From positions 28,277,986 to 28,341,985 of the forward strand of contig CAIIXF020000004.1 in NCBI GenBank assembly GCA_903813345.2: DNA of 64,000 nucleotides. The letters are read 5' to 3'. Source of the stretch: Owenia fusiformis. Lineage: Eukaryota; Annelida; Polychaeta; Sabellida; Oweniidae. Made by a program: the position numbers and the translations under genes. Of the stretch, positions 22,620 through 33,959 are shown in pieces; within the stretch, counting starts at the first letter, position 1; each line of letters begins with the position of its first letter. Below the pieces are notes generated by a model that was not told where the DNA came from, searched no databases, and was given only the letters and a program-made list of their open reading frames with translations.

Positions 22620-25600
22620 CAACTTTTTTGTGTACGGTGTTTAGCGTCTGGGGTCGGCGTTCAGCATCTGTAACAAATGGCGGCTGGTGACATTTTTCAT
22701 GTTTATGCCTTGTTTAATATTTAAGGCTCCAAATGAAATATGATATCTGATATCATCATGATGTTATTCTTATTATATTATTCTGTTTTGCAGGTGCCAA
22801 TGAGTATGACACACAAGCAGTGACAATTGAGATTTCAAGTCCAGTTTGAAGAACAATACGCCATTCTTCAAGTTATAGCCCAGGGAGTTCAAGTTTATGC
22901 ATCTTGCCTCAAGTAAAGTGTTAGCCCTTAAAGACAGGACCGTAGCCAGGGAGTGGCCGGGGTCGGAGTTTTCACCACTTTGAGCAATTTTCAAATGATT
23001 TTGGTCATTTTTTGGTCAGAGTTGTCAAAAGTGAACCCCTTGGAATTTCTTTAAAAGTGAATTCACTCTCTTGATACATCCTGACAGTGGGCCTGAAAGG
23101 TTTATCCCATATTGTATTGGGGAAATGACACAGTTGCTTGATGCAAGAGTAAAACTTTGAAATAACCATAGATAATATTACAATAGATAAAAGTTTGGCA
23201 TGCATTATTTTTTTCGTTTCATTATTAGATTTGAGAGCAGGTAGACGTATACAGCAGTGCAGTGAATTATGTTTGTATTTTAAGAAGTTGTTTTTCAGGT
23301 GTTACCAGCGATGATTGCAGGCATAAATATATTTCCTAACATATTCCTTCAGTAAATACACCCGTTTGCATGTTTTAAGTAAGCCGTAAATAAAATGTTT
23401 AAACTTTGTTAGCATGGTCTATAAACTACAACGACCGTCAACCTTTTTAAGTTTTGATTAGTTTTGTTGAAATTAGATTAAGAAATTAGCCTTTCAAATG
23501 TCACCAGTGTCTTTAGGGTTGAGGTTTCACGTCGGTTTAAATTAGAATAATTCTTTACTATCTGGTTTTGTTTGCTTCATTGTGAAATGTTCATCGAATT
23601 GTTATTTTTCGAATCATTTCCATTTCGTTACATAAGTTATTTGGAATAAACTTAATTTCAGCTAAAATACATGGCTGTTTTTGAAGCTTCAAAATTTTAT
23701 TTTGACGTTTTGTTGCTTATCACCGTATTAATTATGTTTTATGTATGTTTATTTGTTTTATTTCTTATACAAGTACAAGTAAGTTATACATTGCAAGTCA
23801 CACCCGTAGCAAACCCTGCATTGCCTTACAAAGTTTACATTGCAGTTTCGAGAAACGTTTGAATATGGGAGGGGTTCAAGAAGAGACCTGGTGTAAAAGG
23901 GTATGAGGTCCAGACAGTATCTGTTGGAATGTTATATATTTCCCTATCCAACATATGATAGGCGTATGCATGAGTGGAGGGTTGGGGAAATAGGGCCTCG
24001 TGAGAGATACATGTACTTGACAGTCAGTAATTGTTTACACCCCCCCCCCTTCCTTGAAATGCCGAACTAATGTGCTTTTTGTTCATTGAAACAATACGAA
24101 ATCAAAATTGACTAGTTTCCTAATTACAATAAAAACAAACGGCTGATTAGAAGATTACAGTGACTGTTTCCCGTCATTACATAACAACGTTGATGGTGGG
24201 CAAAGGAAATCGAGTCTGTATTGATCTAGTTAATAAGCATGATACGTGATTATAAACGTAGAGTAAAGGAAATGACATGAAATTTTTTAGAATTCTCATT
24301 GTAATCAGAACTATGTGAATTTATACCATTCGCTCAGACATGGGCTAAAATTTTGATTCTTTTCAGCCTAATATTCTATCCAACAGCATTTAATGATCAA
24401 ACTCAATTATTTAGTAAAACTTCAATAAGGGATCACGTGAATTTCGATACAGCGGTAAATGAAAGTTTTATGCTTATTATGCGGGAACTATGAAATATTA
24501 GATTTAATTACCTAGGTACCGTATTCGGGGGGACATTTTATCCTTTTTAGATTTTATATAGATTTTGACATTTTTGCCCTCTGGCTATGAAATATGTCTC
24601 TGATATGTATGTATTTCCCGAGAGAAAATGGGACATTTGCGGGGTCTGATGCAAGACTAGTTATCTGTTTTCCTGGCTTGTTTGAAATGGATAAACTTTG
24701 CAATGTCGTATGTTTCAATGAAGCCCATGTGGGAATGACAGCCTGTAGACCTAGAAATCCATATTTATATACTATAGATCGAGATAAAATAGTAATACAA
24801 AATATACTATTCCAATTTCCAGTATCACACTAGACACCAACTTTTAAATACTAGTAACAGATTTAGAATTCCTATTTTAAAATCAAGAGTCAGTTTAATC
24901 AGGAATTATAAATTCATTGATAAAATGCGATCGAGATAGACTGGTGGACAGGATGAGCAAGGATGCAATCAGGAAGGCGCTTAGTTGTTTATATTAATTA
25001 TTGGGTCTTATAACACCTTAGTATAGTATACCCCTCCCTCCCAAATCACAACTTCGCAACCACCGTCAATTTTATAATCAAATCCCTTTCCCTCACTAAT
25101 GCAAATACATGAATAAATATAATTGGAGTGAATTGCATGCGTTTTGAATGAAGTTATCTTTGTAGTACTAGTATTAATTTGTTCAAACAAGTTTACAGAA
25201 GATAAATGAAAGGGGACAACTTTCAGTCAGAGGGGGATGCGATTGCCCCTTAAAAATTCGGTTTTCAGTCAGAATGGGATGGGGGTGCGATTAGCAAGCC
25301 AAAATATCTTTTTAAGATATGTTTTGAATTTTACAAAAATCAATACAATTTCCTTCAAAATTGAGCTAGAAACTTCACCTTTACTTCACAATAAAAAGCA
25401 TATTTTAAAGCTCATTTCTTCTTCCATCTCATAGTTATATTTTCATTAGTGATGGGGGAGGGGGTGCGGCGCTAGGCCTATGAAAACATTACAACAGCTG
25501 CCAACCTTACGGAGCAAGTATACATCAATTTGCTTATAATATCAATACAGATAAATGGTCGAAACTGGAAACGTAATTGATAAAGCACAGCAAAGTATTT

Positions 25601-25670
25601 AGCTTAGGATTATTAAAATAATGAACGTTCTATCTACAATCATGTTGTATAAACATCTGTTCATGTAGTC
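22620..25670. other. mostly non-coding; weak plus-strand exon candidate
   Basis: At 23671-23780 a plus-strand ATG follows an acceptor (aatttcag at 23662). It opens a very hydrophobic stretch (LLLITVLIMFYVCLFVLFLI) before a gtaagt donor, as a signal or membrane exon might. There is nothing else to support a gene. Homopolymer C runs near 24040 and G runs near 25200-25460 were also noted. Confidence 0.25.
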
Positions 25671-25671
25671 T

Positions 25672-25841
25672 CAGGCCCGTAGCCAAGAGGGGGGGGTTGA
25701 GTAAATGCGAGCAACCAAAAGTTCTTTCAAAATCATGCCCTTTGTCTTGTGATCTTCAAGTAATTTGGGACAACATGTGACACTCCTTTTTTAAAAAGCG
25801 AACTAACCCCTTGCCAAAAGCTGGCTACGGGCCCGCCTGTA
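25672..25841. mobile_element. short foldback element with gggcccgtagcc ends
   Basis: The left arm (caggcccgtagcca at 25672) is inverted at the right (tggctacgggcccgcctg, ending about 25840), enclosing G-rich and T-rich tracts. A related single end (accgtagccaggg) occurs at 22939-22951. Confidence 0.55.
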
Positions 25842-26259
25842 ACATCCCCTACAAAAGTTTGTTCCCGTCTTGTAAGTAATAATAAATCAAAACAAAGCTT
25901 TTTTAAATTATGAATGTAAACACTTATCAATATGTATCATGCAACATGCAAAACCAATAAACTGAATACATTTAAAGATTAGACTGCAGCTTCTTGAAAA
26001 GAAAGCAGAACGTGTCATCACCGCCAACATAGAGAGCAACGTGTACTAATTATAAGTATCTGAAAGATAACGCAAAAAAACTTAATTATTAACTTTCAAG
26101 TCTTAACAATTTAACATGTAACTGTAACATGTAACATTACATATATATCGCCCCGAGGGGTCATTTTGCTTGATGAATAACCCCTCTGGTATTAGAGAGG
26201 TCTCGCACAATGGATTAACCTCAACTCGTTTTAGTTTGAACTAGCTGCTCATTAAGCTG

Positions 26260-26347
26260 TACCCTGCGCGCAGAGCCTAGAAATAAACTACAGAAGATCT
26301 GAGACTAATATACTCTAAGAAGTGAAGTCGAACGAATGCAAAGGGTA
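26260..26347. mobile_element. 88-bp micro-MITE, copy 1
   Basis: Starts TACCCT and ends AGGGTA. Shares with 53980-54063 the words taccctgcg.gcagag.ctag, aaactacaga and gaacgaatgcaaagggtaa (variants). Flanks attaagctg and ataaatctg match at seven of nine positions, which fits a decayed 9-bp target duplication. Confidence 0.65.
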
Positions 26348-26349
26348 AT

Positions 26350-28160
26350 AAATCTGGTGAACACAACACGTTGAGCTAAAAACTTGCGAAACCTCTCTAT
26401 AAACGCATTGTTGAACGCAAATGATCATGTGGATTCACTTAAATTCGGAATTATATTCAACTGTTTCTGTAAACTTCAACGAATGCATTTAATCCCATGA
26501 TGCGTTTCACTCCTATCTGGAGTCTGGGAGTGCAGACTTGCACCCCGGGACTTGCACCAACCCTTGCCCCTCTTCCACCCCGTGTCATCCTTGAGGTTCA
26601 TGCATAGCCAAACACTTCACATGCCTGTATCACCCCGTTAATGGAAACAACCTGTAAAAAATGAATATCATATTAAGCAAATTGTGTATGGAACAAAACC
26701 AGAAGCCTGTTATATTATTAGTCTACAAAATGTCCGGTGACTTAACTGTATGGAATTTTGAAATATAAAATTTTATTGTAGATATATAACATAAACACAT
26801 CAACATAGAAAAATTCAATACAGTTATATTGTAACAATATTCATATTATATTAATTAGAGGGACCAAACACATTCGCTATTGCTAAGGTTTCTACGACTT
26901 TAACTGTCTTATCAGCATCTTGATCCATCAAGGTATTACAATATTGTATGACTGAAGGAATACACTGGTATGTTATGTCAGAGCATGAAATTACAATTAC
27001 ACTATGCTTAATAGGCGGCTTCATACTCCTTACGTCTCAAAATCTCTTAATTTTCAAATGGGCCGGAGTATATCATTTTCGTGAGCGGGATTTGGCGGGA
27101 CAATACGATTTTCTTTCAAAATCAAAAATATTCCAAGGTGTTATTCATCGGGAAGTAGTTTCATGGGATAAATTTAGATATATCATTGCATCCCACGACC
27201 GGTTTGATTATCAATACGCAATCAGTCTGGTACTGGTCAAGCAGTAATAAATAACAGACGCTAATAAGACACAGGATGCAATCAGGTTCATTATCGTCTT
27301 TTATTGTCTTAAGTCTCAGCGTACCTTGTAAGATAATCATTCCCGTTTGATTTTGTTTGAATCGAAATTAAACGGAGGAGGGGGGGTGAACATTTAAATC
27401 TTAATTTTATTCCTTACAATAGTTAAGAAATTTTGTTGATAATGTTGGCTCCAAGCAACAATTTTAAATCGTCGTTCTGTAAGACTGTGAAACACTAAAT
27501 TATTTCGTGTTTTTATTATCTTAACGTAGCGTTTATTAATACTTGTTTGCTGAATGAAACCCGGGGAATGAGATTAATTTCAATATGATTCGCACAATGA
27601 TAAGGCTTTCATCACAGGCTTCAATGACTGCCCATCATTGGCATCATACTGTATTTCAATAATTCCTTTATTATAATAATTGTTGAAGGTACGAAATACA
27701 ACACGATCATTTTAATCATGGAAATTCGTCCTTTGCTAAATCATGTCAAGTTGAAATAATGTCCGATGGGAGGCTTTTTAGAAGGGTTGTACCAAGAAAT
27801 GTTTAGTTTTGATTGACAGTTCCAACAACTACGCCGATGGGCAGTCTTTATAGGTGCTGATGGGAATGCAGTTCCGGCGAGACACGGGGAATAAAAACAA
27901 ATATTTTGAACTTGCTTTCTCTTGAGCTTTCGAAATTGTACCCTCTCCCCACTTGGCAAAATCTGTCTCGATAAATATTCTTTTTACTCAAACTTACTCA
28001 AACAAATGAATTGTCCACTTTTCAATGTACATGAACATCTTTTTAGTCGTAGAATCCCATCATTCGTTTAATATCTAGCCAGTTTATTTAATTCAGTTAC
28101 CCCGTTCGACGACATAGATTGTAAAAAATATTTAAATATGTGGGACGTTAATAGCGATAT
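26350..28160. other. non-coding
   Basis: No supported exon. The 99-codon plus frame at 26948-27247 has no splice sites or recognised motif. A word at about 27858-27883 (gatgggaatgcagttccg) also occurs in the GC-rich repeat near 32863. Confidence 0.35.
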
Positions 28161-28164
28161 ATTA

Positions 28165-28189
28165 GGGGACAGCGGGGTAAGACGGAACG
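28165..28189 (+). repeat. pogo element terminal inverted repeat, left
   Basis: 25 bp, exact inverse complement of 32690-32714. Consists of ggggacagc plus the 16-bp motif ggggtaagacggaacg. Confidence 0.95.
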
Positions 28190-28371
28190 AAAATCTACAC
28201 CTATCTTTGAAAGACTACTGTTCATTAAACATGGGTTTCCTTGAAAATATTTATGATATTTTACAAAGCAGTGGTACTGAAATTGGTTTTAAAATTAATA
28301 TACATTATCTATACAGGCTTTTTCATATCAAAACTGTCGACCGTGTCAACAAGGTCAACTTCACTAGGCGT

Positions 28372-28406
28372 GGGGTAAGACGGAACAGGTGGGGTAAGAC
28401 GGAACG
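28372..28406 (+). repeat. subterminal copies of the 16-bp motif, left side
   Basis: Copies at 28372-28387 (last base differs) and 28391-28406 (exact), both in the same orientation as the left terminus. They make three copies with the terminal one. Confidence 0.9.
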
Positions 28407-29397
28407 GTTGATATTATCTGAAAGGAAATCTAAATAAAATGCTTTGATTTGATGTTTTCTTCCTGTGTAAACGTTTAAATTCAATAGCATACGTGTTTGG
28501 GTACCCAATAAATCCATAACTTATATGGAACGATTTTCCAGGGAGTGATCACAACCCATGAAAGGACGGTGAATGTTTATAACATGTTTAAAGAGTTAAA
28601 AAAGTTAAAACAATGATTCAACTGTCAATAATATATTTTCTTGAATAATGCATAACAATGTAACAAACAATAACCACCATCGCACCAAGACTGAATTATA
28701 CTTTTCACATTGGTAATACCTTGTTCTAGCCATTTGGGGGTGATTTCAAAGGTTATAACCCGGGGTTACAACACACTTGAATAGCTCACTACATTTACCT
28801 CCATTGGTTATCAATTGATTAGTCATGATAAAAAAGTTACATTTCAGTTTGACATCAAAGTTCTTTATAAACTTTAATCAAGTTTGAATAGACGTACACA
28901 TACATACATACAATTACATACATACATATATGTACAAATCTTTACATGTTACCATGGTTCAATTTATATGTTATATCATAAACTTTTATTCCAAATGTGA
29001 TCTTTAACATTTTCATCTAATTGTTGGTACCGCGAAAATTATCTTCATTTCAAACATCCGGTAGGTCAAAAATTCAAATTAACGGTCGAAGTTAGGACCG
29101 CGTGAGAATTTAATTTGCATGGTTTAATGCAAAATTGTAAGAACAGGTTTTACATCGGATCAACGCTTTACTAGGTCAGATGGGGTATTCAATATTAAAC
29201 TATACCACATTGAACTCTCTTATGCAAAGATCAATGCTCATACACCGGCCAACGCTAGCTGCTTTGCATTAACACATGGAGTTCCAACTTAGTATTCATT
29301 GTTGGCGTTGAAATCATCGGAATAATTTTGACAATGTTTAACCTCACATTTAAAACGATTGTTGTATTGTTCTTAACAGAAGGAACAATTGATTAGG

Positions 29398-32271
29398 CTA
29401 CTCGATACAAAAGTCACATATTAGTCCATCAACGGCTTTACAATTTTCGTGCATCCAAAGTTTGCATGATATGCATTGCACCCAGTCCTCCGAAGGTGGG
29501 TGTTGATACCGAGAATGACAATATGGGCATACATATTCTTCTTGATCATCTTGATTCTCAGTGATATTGAGGGGAAGTCTGCCTTTAACTTTACTGTTTG
29601 ATGTTGTTTTTTTTCTTGCGGACATTTGGTTTTCTTTCATCTCTTTGTAAGGTGAACTCGTAATAAGTTCAGATCTACATTTGCGTCTGCCTTTTGCTTG
29701 GCTATTAGACTGGACGTGTTTAGGCAAAGGAGAGGTCTCAATCAATGCGCATGTAAACGTTGAAGACGTTGGGCGATCAGGTTTTGGTGCAGAGGTATAA
29801 AATCTTGATGGATTGATAGACGAAGTACATGCGGTAACTGACGCAGTGCTCTTAGGACGACTGAGTTCATTAGGCTGATCAGCATCGGGTGTCGATTGGG
29901 ATGTCGAGGGAACACTATGAGCTGACTGCATAAATCTAGAACTTGGGATTGTAGAGCTTGGTATTGTCTGTTGTGTTGAAACGGACACTGGCTGAGACGT
30001 TGGCCTACTACATGTTTGTTTAGACGTTGCGTTAGCTTGAGGTATGTTAATAGGTTGATGAACACCTGCCAATGATGACAGACACGTGGTGTCATCGCCA
30101 ACAGGATCTTCTTCGAAGGCGAACCTGTCAGCAGCCGCGTAGTCATCGTCTGTAAATATATCAGGATTTCTCGGCCATATGCCTGCACACCGAAATCCAT
30201 TTATGCCGATATCTGGCTTTATGCTAGCTTCTCTTGCTTTCCCATAAATCTCAGACAAATTTTCTTGCCGTATTGGTACAAATGGGTGGTCGACCATAAA
30301 TTGATCACTCACAGACGACATATTCGATTTCAGCGATTTGAAATACGCCCTGTCTAGCGGTTGCATCTTGTGGGTACAATGTGGTGGTAGGGTTACAACA
30401 ATTATACCGTGTTGCCGAGCCGTGAGTATTGCATCCAAAGAAACATGGGATTGATGGCCATCAAGGATAAGTATAGATTTATTCTTTGGTGTAGTTGACG
30501 TATGGGTCGCAAAATGTTCTAAAACGCTAGGGAATATTTCATTGGTCATCCACCCAGATTTGGTGCATAAAAACATTGTGTTGATTGGCGCGCCTTCCTT
30601 GAAAGTTGCGGGGATTCTCTCCCGCTGGCCGAAGATCAATGTCGGGGGTATGAACCTACCCATGGTGTTCATCACTTCGCAAACCGTCACAGTTCTACCC
30701 CTCTCGCCACTTGTCATACGGCCCACTTGACGCTCTCCACATAAGGCTATCACACCCCCTGGTATATGTACAACTGTGATCCCCGATTCATCCAAATTCC
30801 AGATCCTATCCTGATGAATGAAGCCAGCTGATGCTTGTAATTGAAACAGTGCTTCGTCATAGTTTTCAAAAAAGTTGGCCACAGCTTCCCGGTTGAAACC
30901 CAGGGCTCTATGAATTGACGTCGCCTCAGGTTTTCTTATTGAAAGCTTTGCGCGTTTGAGGAAATTGTTTAACCAATCTTTCCCTGCCAATTTTGTATAA
31001 TCATTAAAGTTATGAGTAAGATTCAATTTCTCGGCAAGGCTGTACGCCAAGGATCTAGCCTGGACGGGCGTGATTCCGTACATCAAATGCTGCATCTGAA
31101 TAAAGTGTTCCTTCAACTGTTTTTCAAATCCGGGATGGAATACAGTTTCAATTGGCCCCAATACGACAGTTCCTGGAGTATTAACCTTCATGTTCAGGTG
31201 TCTGAAAAATATACGTACGGGAAATTAGGCTGGTATAGGTTAAAGCCATAGATCTAGGCTATTAGTGTATTGTTGCGTTCGTCCAGGCCCTAGACAATCT
31301 TACCCCCTACACCTATATGTACACATGTTATAATTGTTGGTCATGGTCCAAGTCACGAGAAAAAGAGATCTTCAAAATGTGAAGTATATGGTCGATTAAA
31401 CATAGTAGTCTTGCGCGATGCCATCGCCTAATTTTGCCAATGTTGCGAAGTAGGTCTAATGAAATCAATTAAAATAAGGCGAAAGTATTTGAAGTAAGAA
31501 ATATTTTAATCAACATACTATCAACAATAATAATAATTAGAAGCCTTTGTTAAAATACGCTAAAAACGATCATTTTCGAGTTACGACGTTTTTTTAGCAA
31601 CTTCGTATTCGCTCATAAAAGACTTCCGAAGAATTTCGTGCAGAAGCACGATTTACATTGTCATTGCGTGTACTGGCAGCAGCTTTTCAATTATGTGAAA
31701 ATCTTAAAATGTCTCGTAAAAACGACCTACTCTGCCACAATAACCAAATTAGGCGATGACATCCCGTGAGTCCAAGTTTAGGCCTAATTGATTTTTTAAA
31801 GAAACATCGTCACCCCATGTAGTCAGATCGTCTAAAATTACATTCGCATGATTTGAGATTTCACATTCGGCAGGAAACGAATGCGAATGTAATTTTAGGC
31901 GATCTGTTTACATGGGGTGATCGTGTAAAGTTCCTAAATTTTTGATTTTTTGTAGTTTGGTATACCCACGCCTAGTTACAGCATAGGCTAAATTTGGGCT
32001 TATGCCGATATAGACAATGCTATGGGTCGTTTTTCATGTTGTGTCACTTTTCATGGTTAAAAATATAAGGAATGTGCCCTGTTTATGGTAACTTGAAATG
32101 ATATAGGCCCTGAATAACCTACCTATGAAGGGTTGTTTTTGGAACCCCATACGCCACTGATGCCTGCCCAATCGACATGTGGCGATGGCCATGATAAGCA
32201 GCAATGGCACACTGGAGAGCTTTGTCACCATAATCACCCCTTGTCGTCCTTCTATCATATGTGCGAGGCAT
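29398..32271 (-). CDS. pogo/Tigger-family transposase with C-terminal PHD finger
   Basis: Two exons: 32271..32123 and 31201..29398. The donor is AG|GTAGGT, the acceptor ATTTTTCAG, and the split Arg codon is restored, giving 650 residues. The N-terminus is a psq/CENP-B-type helix-turn-helix (MPRTYDRRTTRGDYG then MSIGQASVAYGVPKTTLHR). A second HTH-like region follows (about 80-140). The DDE domain has Asp in NLDESG (about 187), ILDGHQSH (about 297) and QPLDRAYF (about 333), a DD35D spacing. A Ser/Thr/Pro-rich linker leads to a C4HC3 PHD finger (about 604-649, CPYCHSRY...CISCKLWMHENC...CDFC). The transposase would cut and paste the element at TA sites. PHD fingers commonly read histone H3 tails, so chromatin targeting is an inference. 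No frameshift or stop is seen. A candidate AATAAA lies at about 28991-28986. Confidence 0.9.
31417..31763. mobile_element. MITE-like element inside the transposase intron
   Basis: Arms of about 40 bp: gatgccatcgcctaatttt...gtaggtc (31417-31457) against its inverse ending gcgatgacatc (about 31723-31763), with several mismatches. No coding potential. Confidence 0.65.
31810..31922. repeat. 113-bp hairpin in the transposase intron
   Basis: tcaccccatgtagtcagatc and following (to about 31850) are inverted at 31880-31922, leaving a loop of about 30 bases. Confidence 0.75.
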
Positions 32272-32314
32272 TGTTGCCTATACACGTGCTGTAAAAAGTA
32301 AAATAAATGAAAAT

Positions 32315-32348
32315 GGGGTAAGACGGAACGGTCGTTCCGTCTTACCCC
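32315..32348. repeat. subterminal 16-bp motif pair, head-to-head
   Basis: ggggtaagacggaacg at 32315-32330 and its inverse at 32333-32348, two bases apart: a 34-bp palindrome. It lies 44 bp upstream of the transposase ATG (32271), so it could double as a promoter-proximal binding site. Confidence 0.9.
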
Positions 32349-32672
32349 ACCACCACGTGATCTACAAAATGTCGTCTGCTATAAAAATGAGACAGCTAAA
32401 TGATTTAATTTTTTTTTAAATTGTAGGTTTTTCAATTATCTATTTAGAAATATATAATTTCCTATGTATTATATGTATATTCATGGTTTTTAGGCGATCC
32501 AAACCTTATGAAATGTTATAAGAATGGCTTAGAAAAACGATATATTTACCCTTGTCAAAATATAGTTGCAGACGCCAAAAAAATGGCGGTTGAAAAGAAA
32601 GGTCACGTGATATATTTTCAAAAAATGTCGACTTCAGCGTCCTCTTTTAAACAGTTTTTGTTTTAAAGCCGT

Positions 32673-32714
32673 CGTTCCGTCTTACCCCGCGTTCCGTCTT
32701 ACCCCGCTGTCCCC
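32673..32714 (-). repeat. pogo terminal inverted repeat, right, with one extra motif copy
   Basis: The terminal 25 bp (32690-32714) match the left end exactly. A further copy of the 16-bp motif sits just inside, at 32673-32688. Confidence 0.93.
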
Positions 32715-32829
32715 TACATTAAGCTGTATGGATTAATGTCCCCGGGTTAATGTCTCACGAATTTTAAATGTAAATCGAAATATTATCGTCTTAGCGATGA
32801 GCAATATAATGTGTTGATACACGTAATTC

Positions 32830-33025
32830 TCACGACGAAGTCGATGGATAGTGCCGATGGGAATGCGGTTCCGATGACTGTGTCGATCGGCAGTACTTTG
32901 CTGTGCCGATGGCAAGGCCCATCGGCGTGCCGACCTGTGCCTATCGACGTGCCGATCGGCCTGCCGACTACGCGCCTATCGACTCGCCGATTGGAGCATG
33001 CCGATGTGATCTTAGGCATGATGTG
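32830..33025. repeat. GC-rich cgatcggc repeat, copy 2
   Basis: Variants of gccgatcggc, gccgatggg and cctatcgac in an AT-rich background. Inverse match to 20760-20985 with the same terminal words. It begins only about 115 bp outside the pogo element. Possibly a SINE or MITE, class unknown. Confidence 0.7.
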
Positions 33026-33254
33026 TACTGTAAAAGCTATATTGAAATTTCCTTCTTGAATATATGAGCCTCAACACAGAAAAAACAAAGTTTTCAAAAG
33101 TTGTGCTGCAGAGCCTAAACTATGCACATCACTTGGTTCCTTGGAATTAAGTAAAAATGCATTTTGATCCGATATGACAGACCATGAATTTGTAGCAGGC
33201 AGTCCTCCCAAGAAAAGATTTAAAACTGTATAACAAACTGGGAATAAAGATTTT

Positions 33255-33345
33255 CACCTAATGAATGGAAAATCTTTTTCTCATCCTTTGTTCTTTGAAC
33301 CATTTTTTAGATTTAGGTGATCTTCTTTGTCTCTAGATATGATAT
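33255..33345. repeat. dispersed repeat R1, copy 3
   Basis: Matches 17640-17700 (ctcatcctttgttctttgaa, ccattttt, then tttgtctc). Extends the R1 family to this region. Confidence 0.55.
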
Positions 33346-33614
33346 TTTCAACCTTGCATTTGATTTCGAAACCAATGGCACTGACTCCTGTCAAGGACAT
33401 GGTATCCCTTTCGGGCTGAGGGAGTGTCAAACTAACTGGCCTGTGTGGATTGATTTGATTTTTTACTTGATTATTGGGTGTTCTGGTTGACATGTAGAGT
33501 GAGTTCAGATAATTTTTCCTCTAGTTCTCAGCATTTAATACTTAACACCTTTTTATCGCATGTTAGCTTTGTGTTGGTCTCTTTAAGGGCCACCCTCACT
33601 GACTCAAATATGGA

Positions 33615-33809
33615 TTAATTTGGAGGGTGCAGTTTTGCAAGAATATTCCATTTATGTGTTACTCTTGACTTGCAGACATGAGTTGGACAGTGGTCTTTTG
33701 GAACTTGAACATTAAGTTGCTGTTTACTTTTAAAGCTTATATCTTTTTCACACGAGTCACATCTATAATTGAGGGGAGGATGCATCATCTGGTAATGGTC
33801 AGCATACAA
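33615..33809 (-). pseudogene. degenerate zinc-finger-like fragment
   Basis: A 64-codon frame with HYQMMH, then YRCDSCEKD, then DHCPTHVC and a final KLH. The C-x2-C pair preceded by Tyr, and a His pair, recall C2H2 fingers, but the expected His ligands of the second unit are misplaced. It lies near an R1 repeat copy, as does the zinc-finger fragment at 14430, so the two may derive from one repeat-borne gene. Confidence 0.3.
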
Positions 33810-33881
33810 TGTTGAAGATGGAGAAAATAGATCTACTAGGTGGGTACAAACTACAAAACACTTTAAGTTACATTTAAAAAT

Positions 33882-33887
33882 TTATTT
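33882..33887 (-). terminator. polyadenylation signal for the kinase locus
   Basis: AATAAA on the minus strand, about 75 bases after the kinase stop codon at 33960. Confidence 0.4.
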
Positions 33888-33959
33888 ACACAAACTATAA
33901 TATATACATGTACATATAATTACATTTGGTTGTATTTACAATGTTCATCATTATTTAAG

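Larger units (their letters stand above)
31202..32122 (-). other. intron of the pogo transposase gene
   Basis: 921 bp, GT-AG, largely occupied by two palindromic insertions (31417-31763 and 31810-31922). Reading the first exon in the wrong frame hides the HTH start. The correct frame gives the pogo N-terminus directly. Confidence 0.85.
28165..32714 (-). mobile_element. complete pogo/Tigger-like DNA transposon
   Basis: The element is 4550 bp. The outermost 25 bp at each end (ggggacagcggggtaagacg and five more bases) are perfect inverted repeats, flanked on both sides by TA (28163-28164 and 32715-32716), the target duplication of Tc1/mariner/pogo elements. It encodes one spliced transposase on the minus strand with no visible lesion. 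Identical ends and an open gene suggest recent activity. The subterminal regions hold extra copies of the 16-bp inner part of the inverted repeat, likely transposase-binding sites by analogy with other elements. Confidence 0.92.

Noticed and set aside
26948-27247. 99-codon plus frame
   Set aside because: No motif, no splice signals, no repeat of the pattern elsewhere. Chance in a quiet region cannot be excluded.
29742-30200. 152-codon minus frame inside the pogo transposase
   Set aside because: Lies entirely within the transposase exon in another frame. It is a shadow.
32034-32285. 83-codon frame at the pogo first exon (MYRQQCLAHM start)
   Set aside because: The overlapping frame starting at 32271 gives the family N-terminus and a correct splice. 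This frame is a shadow.
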